From: Isoetes taiwanensis
Taxonomy: Eukaryota; Streptophyta; Lycopodiopsida; Isoetales; Isoetaceae
NCBI GenBank assembly: GCA_021234155.1
Contig: JAJEKV010000176.1
Coordinates: forward strand, 826,561 to 890,560
Direction: 5' to 3'
Length of the DNA: 64,000 nucleotides
Shown here: one piece after another, positions 58,641 to 64,000 of the stretch
Position numbering within the stretch: the stretch's first letter is position 1
Layout: each line of letters opens with the position of its first letter
Translations under genes and position numbers: made by a program
The notes under the pieces: model-generated
What the model saw: only the letters and a program-made list of their open reading frames with translations
Databases searched by the model: none
What the model was told of the DNA's origin: nothing

Positions 58641-60822
58641 GGGTGAAAATATTCTTACCCTGGTTATTGTGATTCCATCGCAAGATATTCCCTCCCGCAG
58701 AATCACAGACCCTTCGGGAACTGTGTCAGGTGTACCTTCTGATTGATCCCAGCCATCCATCTAAAGGGTGCATCCTGACCGTTCATTTTATACCTTTTGG
58801 CGGAATCACCTCCGCAAAATACCGCGGGACGGAATCACCGCACTTTTATTCCATGCGACAGAATCACCATCTGGAATATCTCACTAAAAATTCAAATTTT
58901 TGACGTACTGTTCTTGTGGGAGGTTTTTCGGCTATGGCGGCTTGCTCTGGCTGGGGTTTCCTTCTTTTCTTGTTCTTGTTTTATTTTTGCTTCTACAGAT
59001 CAAAGATCTATCTGTGTTTTCAATCTTGGTTAAATGCTTGCGATGATGGGTAGAGAAGGAAATAGGTCGCCCATGCTTGCGTGTCCTACTGTGGAAGGAA
59101 AAGGCCTGGCCAGTTGATAATTTTGCACCGTTGTTTGCGATCCGGCGACCTAAATGGAGCACATCCGGTTTTTATGTCTTCTTCTTACCCTTTCTTGGTT
59201 AAATCTTACAGTCCGCAGCCTAAATGGAGCGAGATTCGGAAACTTAAGATTGGGGCTTTCAAAGATCGGGGTGGATAAATTAGAACACGGAGGATGTATA
59301 ACAAGTCGAGGCTTAAGATTTAATGGCGAAGCATTTTTTAGGGCTCTTTTTTGAAGCAGAATAGGCTTAAAACCAAGAGGAGCGAAGCATCAAGTGGTCC
59401 GAGAAGGGTAGAAGGCAAAGGAATTGGCAAATCTTTTTGAGGTTTGTTCTGGCCTTTGTTATTACTCAAACAATCCACAAAATTAGAGTTAAAATTTCTT
59501 CTAGGGCTGGAGAAAAAGGGCTTCTTATGCTAGGGCTGATGGTAGAGATCAAGTTGGAAGAACTAAAATTACCGCCACGGAAAATGGTGTTTAATCCCAC
59601 GTAATCGTGAGCTTGTGGTCGACAAGGTTTCTTGGACAGGGGCTCAAGTTCTTCGAATGATCCGTTTCTAGGGCTCAAGTTGTGGATGATGTTGGAAAAC
59701 TGCTTTATGCTAAGATTTGGAGTAGTGCAAGTGTTCTTGGAAGGGTCTGACAGAGGCCAAATTTACTCCCAAATTTGCACTTAAATGTGTAGCAAGTAGG
59801 CTGGAACACGATTTGGGATTACGCGTTTGATCCAATTGGGAACATTTGCATATCTTTGCTTTCAAGAGGCCAATTTGGTTAGTGGCATTCAATATTGGAT
59901 TGTTGAAATATTAAGCAGCCATAAAGTTGTCCCAATTTCTACCCACTGATGCCCAGTGAGCAACAAACTCTATAAGCCTTTTATTGCTCCTACATAATTT
60001 AAGCTAGCACGAATCGTTACGGTTTTCCACAGAAAAATGTGAAGAATCCATGCAAGATTTAGTTCGGCCATGGCATTCCCAATATTGGCAAGGGGTTCAA
60101 ATCCCCATTCATAAAAATTCTGGGCGCTGCATAGAATAACAATGGACAGGCACACAAAAAATGGAGTAGCACAAGTTTATATTTTCTTCCAATTCAATCC
60201 ACCCTGCTTGCTTTTGCAAGCAAATGTAGCAAGCAAATGTAAGTTATACTTTGAGAATCTGCCGCTCATCTGCAGAAATTGAAAATGGCAAACATTGGGC
60301 TTCTCCAGGTGATTCCGTCGGGAGGAATCCCATCTGGGGTGATTCCATCGGACGGAATCAGAATATGGTGATTCCGCCCCGCGGAAGTGGAAGGGGGTGA
60401 TTCCACCGGGCAGAATCACATGGTTGTGATTCCATCTGGCGGAATAGCAATGTTGTGATTATGTCTGGTGGGATAGATACGTAAGTGGTGATTCCATCTC
60501 ACGGAATCAGACATTCGTGATTCCATCTGGCGGAATAGCATGGTTGTGATTCCGTCTGGCGGAATAACAAGGTCGTTCGTGATTCCTTCTGGAGGAATGC
60601 ATTTGCGGGGTGATTCCGTCTGGTGGAATAACTCGGGGGAGATTCCATCGCAAGGGAGAATTATGGGTGTGATACCACCGGAAGGTATATATCGCTGGAA
60701 AAGCGGCCTGCACGAAAAATGGGGCCTCTGGTACGGATAACGGGGTCGCGAGCTTGGTGATTCTGCGGGAGGGAATATCTTGCGATGGAATCGCAATAAC
60801 CGGGGTAAAAATATTTTCACCC
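58641..60822. mobile_element. Inverted-terminal-repeat element, 2182 bp, with perfect 9-bp target duplication (Mutator- or Foldback-like)
   Basis: The outer 66 bases at each end (58641-58706 and 60757-60822) are inverted copies matching at 63 of 66 positions. The termini read GGGTGAAAATATT...AATATTTTCACCC. Flanking direct repeats AATGTCAGC lie at 58632-58640 and 60823-60831. Nine-base target duplications are typical of Mutator-like and Foldback elements. Inward from each terminus lie tandem 29-bp palindromic units: three copies on the left (58802-58867) and about a dozen on the right (60309-60690), in opposite orientation. The middle (58.9-60.3 kb) holds no recognisable transposase, so it is non-autonomous. 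The good terminal match suggests a fairly recent insertion. Confidence 0.85.
60309..60690. repeat. 29-bp tandem array of GTGATTCC...GGAATCAC hairpins
   Basis: Units begin at 60309, 60339, 60368, 60397, 60426, 60455, 60488, 60517, 60546, 60579 and 60610, with weaker ones at about 60639 and 60669. Spacing is 29-33 bases, mostly 29. Each core is GTGATTCC, a 5-8 base middle such as RTCYGGC, then GGAATCA or GGAATA. It can form a hairpin of about 7-8 bp. Frames give VIPSGGI-like peptides, but the 29-base period is not a multiple of 3. Confidence 0.9.
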
Positions 60823-60855
60823 AATGTCAGCATGTTGTTGTGGAGCTGGCAAGTC

Positions 60856-61202
60856 CTACCTCTTCAATGGGGAATTGAATGTGCTGATTGGGTTTGCTAC
60901 AGGTATAACTAGAGGTATGCAACCCTCAACAGCATCACCGAGCAGATATATGTGTCATCTAAACTGCACATGACTTGCACCTCATCAACGTCCTCCAATG
61001 GTTGTGAGTTCAGGTCTACATAGGGACTAACAGGACCAGCAGGCTCAAGGTTTTGGTCAATATCTGGGCACGTCTTATTGCCCGTAATGGCTACGCCAAG
61101 TGGGCTGGCTGCCCTAAGTGGACTCAACCCTTGCCTCACCCTCATTCTCAGCCTGTTCCTCACCTGTAACCTTCTTGTCTTCACCTCCTCACTCAATACC
61201 CT
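60856..61202. other. Spacer downstream of the Tigger-like pseudogene
   Basis: A minus-strand open frame (61196-60909, 95 residues; PYVDLNSQPLEDVDEVQV) follows the transposase frame by a few bases. It could be an upstream exon of the interrupted gene at 60855-58356, the tail of the transposon, or chance. No domain recognised. Confidence 0.3.
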
Positions 61203-62991
61203 TTAAAAACCAAAACCAGATGCCACTCTAGACACCCCCCTTGGATACATAAACTCCCTAAGCCTTGCAGCACTTGCAGCTTTAGCTGCATCAGCTATCT
61301 TCCTCCTCTCTCTCCCCTCCCTGTTAGCCTGTGCCCTATTGGCAGCCTCCTCTCTTTCAGCTTTCTTCCTTGCTGCCAGCTGCTCCAATTTCATTTTTTC
61401 GGCCTCTGCCCTTCTTACCTGTTCTGCTCTCAATGCCTCGCAGAAACCATCACTTGATATGTGCACTCTTCCCCCCAGATCTGGGGGAAAGCCCCTCTTC
61501 CTTACCCTCATGGCCTGTGATGCCCGCACACACGTTTGAGATGGTTCTTGTAGACCAGCCATAGACCCTCCAACATCAGGGACATGCACCTGACTTACAC
61601 GAGCCTGAGAAGCCATCACTGCAACAACACCTTCATCACCAATTTCATGTGTATGTTCCACATGCACAGATTGTTCCACATGCTCACCAGCTTGAATGTG
61701 TGGCGCTTGGTCATTTTGCACATCAGTTGGGAGTTGTCCAGGTAAGGCCTCCCATAGCTTGTGCAATTCTACCATGTCAAACACTTCCATTGGTGCATCT
61801 GGATGGTACTCTTCTCCAGCTTGCTCATGGTCTTCTGTAATGTCTTCAACATGCACCCTCCCAAACCTAGTACACTCTTGGCCTGGCTTAACCTTTTCCT
61901 GGTCAAATGGCCAGATACCAGTGGCCCTAGAACCTGCCTTGATGTTGTGGGGTGTTAGGCCACGTGCAATTGACTGTGAAATCAATTCTGCTATCTCCTC
62001 CCTCTTTGGCTCTCCCCTCCCTTTGCTAACCATGTAGGCAGACCTAAGTCTCTTGAATGATGCCTTGAAAGGGGCAAAGCATGCCACATCTAGAGGTTGA
62101 GTGTACAGGCAATAAGGCAAAGTGAATGCCCTTCTCTCTTGCTGCCAATATGACTTCTAGATCCACATGGCTGCCATGACCATTTCCCCCTTCTTAGCTA
62201 TGATTTTCAGCCCCTTCACTTTTCCTGTCTGAATTCCAGTCTCATCAGCGTTCCATATCCGTGAGGCTGGGAAGGCAAACTCAGCATAAAAGTTGTCGAG
62301 GTTCTCCTGGGTCATGGCACAGGCCCTAGCCACATCTAGCTCCTGAGTGCAACTTCGGGGTGTCTTTGCTTAAAAAGCTTCCACCACTTACTGCCTGGTA
62401 CTCCAGATATCCCTACAAGACCTCCCCCTGCTCTAGCCATCCCTGCTGCCTTTTCCTTGATAGCAGATAGGGTAACTCCCATTCCTTGGTCTGCCATGCT
62501 AAGGGCCCAATTAATTGGAGGGTTGTCAATATTTGTGGATGGTTTGTTTGCTTGTGAGTTGTTCGACCATATAGCCAATCTCGGATTGTGGATTCTGGTA
62601 TACCAGACCTCCTTGATGCCTCTCTAATCGAAATGCCAAGTTCACTTACCACTTCGAGGATGTCCAAAGATTTGCTCCCTCGTCCATTGACCTCTCCTAC
62701 TCGCCTCCTTGGCATTGACCGGTAGCAAAGATCGCCTTGTGGTGCCCTCTTCTTTGTCCCGGGCCTTGAGACCCTCTTAGATGATGCCGGTCTCCCTAGT
62801 ATCTTTTCAAAGATCGGTGATCGCCGCGCCCTCGCCGAAACCATGGTCGTCTTCGTGCTCTTCGCGCGGCCTCTTCTCGAGAACATATGAACTATGAAAG
62901 GAGGGCAGGATTTTATGTCCATGGAAGCCATAGCGGGAGTCGGAGAATTGAATTCAGAAAAATGCAATCGAGTGCTAGGTTTGGGCGCCAA
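61203..62991 (-). pseudogene. pogo/Tigger-type transposase pseudogene
   Basis: Family role: cut-and-paste DNA transposase with a psq helix-turn-helix, a CENP-B-type domain and a DDE catalytic core. Seen: psq HTH REASRRSGIPESTIRDWL; a frameshift near 62560; CENP-B-type domain with ALSMADQGMGVTLSAIKEKA and GSKWWKLFKQRHPEVALR; a second frameshift near 62345; YAEFAFPASRIWNADETG with the first catalytic Asp; IIAKKG; then, in another frame near 62185, GNGHGSHVDLEVILAAREKG; a last frame change near 62110; and LDVACFAPFKASFKRL. The stretch between IIAKKG and GHGSH, normally about 90-100 residues, is missing, and the usual Asp before GHGSH reads Asn. The C-terminus (61203-61500) is a Lys/Arg/Glu/Ala-rich probable coiled coil. 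At least four breaks make it inactive. Confidence 0.9.
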
Positions 62992-64000
62992 TTCAAATCA
63001 CCCGCATTGAATTCGTCTTTCAAATCGACATGCTCGGGGTATTTTCTCCAAAGACGTAATATGGTCATCCAATTGCATGGATATGGTCACTCGATTGCAC
63101 TGGTGACCCGGACTCAACGAACTGCAGGCAAAGGCAACGGCAAATACGGTTGATGGACGCTGGTGTCTCGGTGGACGAAAACCCAGTTGATGACACCTGG
63201 CCACAATACGACAGTCCATAGACTTGTGGACCCATGGCAGCATGGAGTTAAACCGCGAAGGGATGGGGGGCTGACCCATGCTCCGAGGTGGGGTCGCGGC
63301 AGAGGGCGACCATACCCTAGAATCTACTTGATTAATTCCCATGCACGCATTAATTTGAGGGAATGAACAAAGGTGTTAAAGTGAATACCCCTTCCTAAGC
63401 CATTAAATGAAGATCCTACTTTGACAATTTCAACATAGATGACTGTCATCTAGAATTTGCTGATAAAAGTATAAAAGACTTTGATCATGGAGTTTCTAAA
63501 TTGTCTTGTAAATGTAACTTATGATGACAACAGGAAGTTGTAATCCAGTTTTAAAAAATTGGAGTCAATACAAATATGTTTTAAAGAGGATTTAAATGAG
63601 ACAAAGTCAATTGTTTATACCACAAAAGGTCAGTTGACTCAATGATATTCAAGGTCAACAGACCAAGCATTGAGAAGTCAGCAGACATTTTCAGGGACAC
63701 AACACTGGTTTGGAATCAACAATTTTTTCAGCCTCCCAACTTTAGGTTTTGATACCCTTTTTCTTATCTATTTCAGTGAAGAAAGATTAATCAGCCTCAT
63801 ATTGCCATCTGCCCTACCGCCTAACTGTATACAGTCATGTTTTTCTGAACTTAAGTATAGTAAATGTAAGATTGGGATTTATAATGGTCAACTAAAGTCT
63901 CTAATATTTATTTTTCAAATGCTTTAAAGGATTCCCTACTAGTTTTTAATGAAAAGGCAGCCATCTTGTCAAAGAGAGTTTCCAAGTCCATCAAGTGAAC
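62992..64000. other. Right-hand edge of the window, no supported gene
   Basis: The first few hundred bases should contain the 5' end and terminal repeat of the Tigger-like element, but I could not define them securely. A weak inverted match exists between about 60873-60898 and 62990-63013. No other family or repeat recognised. Confidence 0.4.

Larger units (their letters stand above)
58356..60855 (-). pseudogene. Minus-strand exon interrupted by an inverted-repeat element
   Basis: At 58640-58356 the minus strand is open and reads ADIGHGNSLRLDTQGWVNYP, then DVAIDKAMIIGEMVEIGVGP and RFGEGTSFIATPAGSQ. It ends exactly at a donor (CAG|GTATGC) in phase 0. If the 58641-60822 element and one copy of its 9-base target duplication are ignored, the frame continues upstream as DLPAPQQH and reaches a possible acceptor (GGTAG|GAC) at 60855. 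So the element seems to sit inside an exon of about 309 bases. The start reading into the element (58760) is not the native one. I do not recognise the protein; other exons were not identified. Confidence 0.4.

Noticed and set aside
60080-60100. B-box-like word GGTTCAAATCC preceded by TTTAGTTCGG, perhaps a tRNA or tRNA-derived SINE
   Set aside because: No complete cloverleaf could be folded and no poly(A) tail or target duplication was seen.
60416-60820. Minus-strand 134-codon frame with PPDGIT-like repeats
   Set aside because: It is a translation of the 29-bp hairpin array, whose period is not a multiple of three.

Overview
This window looks like nuclear DNA of a land plant with a large, repeat-filled genome. 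The evidence is a PLS-type PPR relic, plant-style non-LTR retroelements, a decayed SWEETIE/HEATR5-like gene, a thaumatin-like (PR-5) gene with a plant-type intron after the signal peptide, GT-AG introns and very low gene density. The PPR style (repeated DMYVKCG / KACKTTGA blocks) and an uncharacterised transposase-like family fit a fern or lycophyte, but that is an inference and I cannot name the species.

Layout. 1-9.7 kb has no supported gene; it holds a strand-switching CCA/TGG microsatellite. 9.77-14.39 kb is a degenerate LINE with a 30-A tail. 15.8-16.4 kb is a palindrome array split by a 321-bp MITE. 17.4-20.4 kb (minus) is a decayed multi-exon gene of a transposase-like family. 21.7-22.9 kb is a PPR pseudogene. 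24.3-25.4 kb holds duplicated modules with TTCTAGAA palindromes. 27.7-32.7 kb has further palindrome families and a 673-bp hAT-like element with an 8-bp target-site duplication. 32.8-33.8 kb (minus) is the one clearly intact gene, a two-exon thaumatin-like protein. 35.1-36.4 kb is a second LINE fragment. 37.8-39.3 kb is the ghost of a HEATR5/SWEETIE-like gene.

40.1-50.15 kb is the most striking stretch. A 156-bp tandem repeat and a (GA)67 tract lead into about 7.2 kb of a 19-bp minisatellite of form GCC-N5-GGC-TCMAACAT. Next comes a palindrome of about 1.6 kb (48384-50012), and then an inverted remnant of the same minisatellite at 50.08-50.15 kb. Together this resembles a Foldback-type element. 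51.8-53.1 kb and 57.4-57.9 kb contain spliced but frameshifted gene-like fragments. 58641-60822 is a second inverted element: 66-bp termini matching at 63 of 66 positions, internal 29-bp palindromic tandem repeats, and a perfect 9-bp target-site duplication. It appears to interrupt a minus-strand exon. 61.2-63.0 kb (minus) is a broken pogo/Tigger transposase.

The genes do not form a pathway. The recurring theme is tandem repeats whose unit is itself a short palindrome, several of them arranged in inverted pairs inside mobile elements. Coordinates of decayed genes and repeats are approximate, and all identifications rest on reading motifs by eye.
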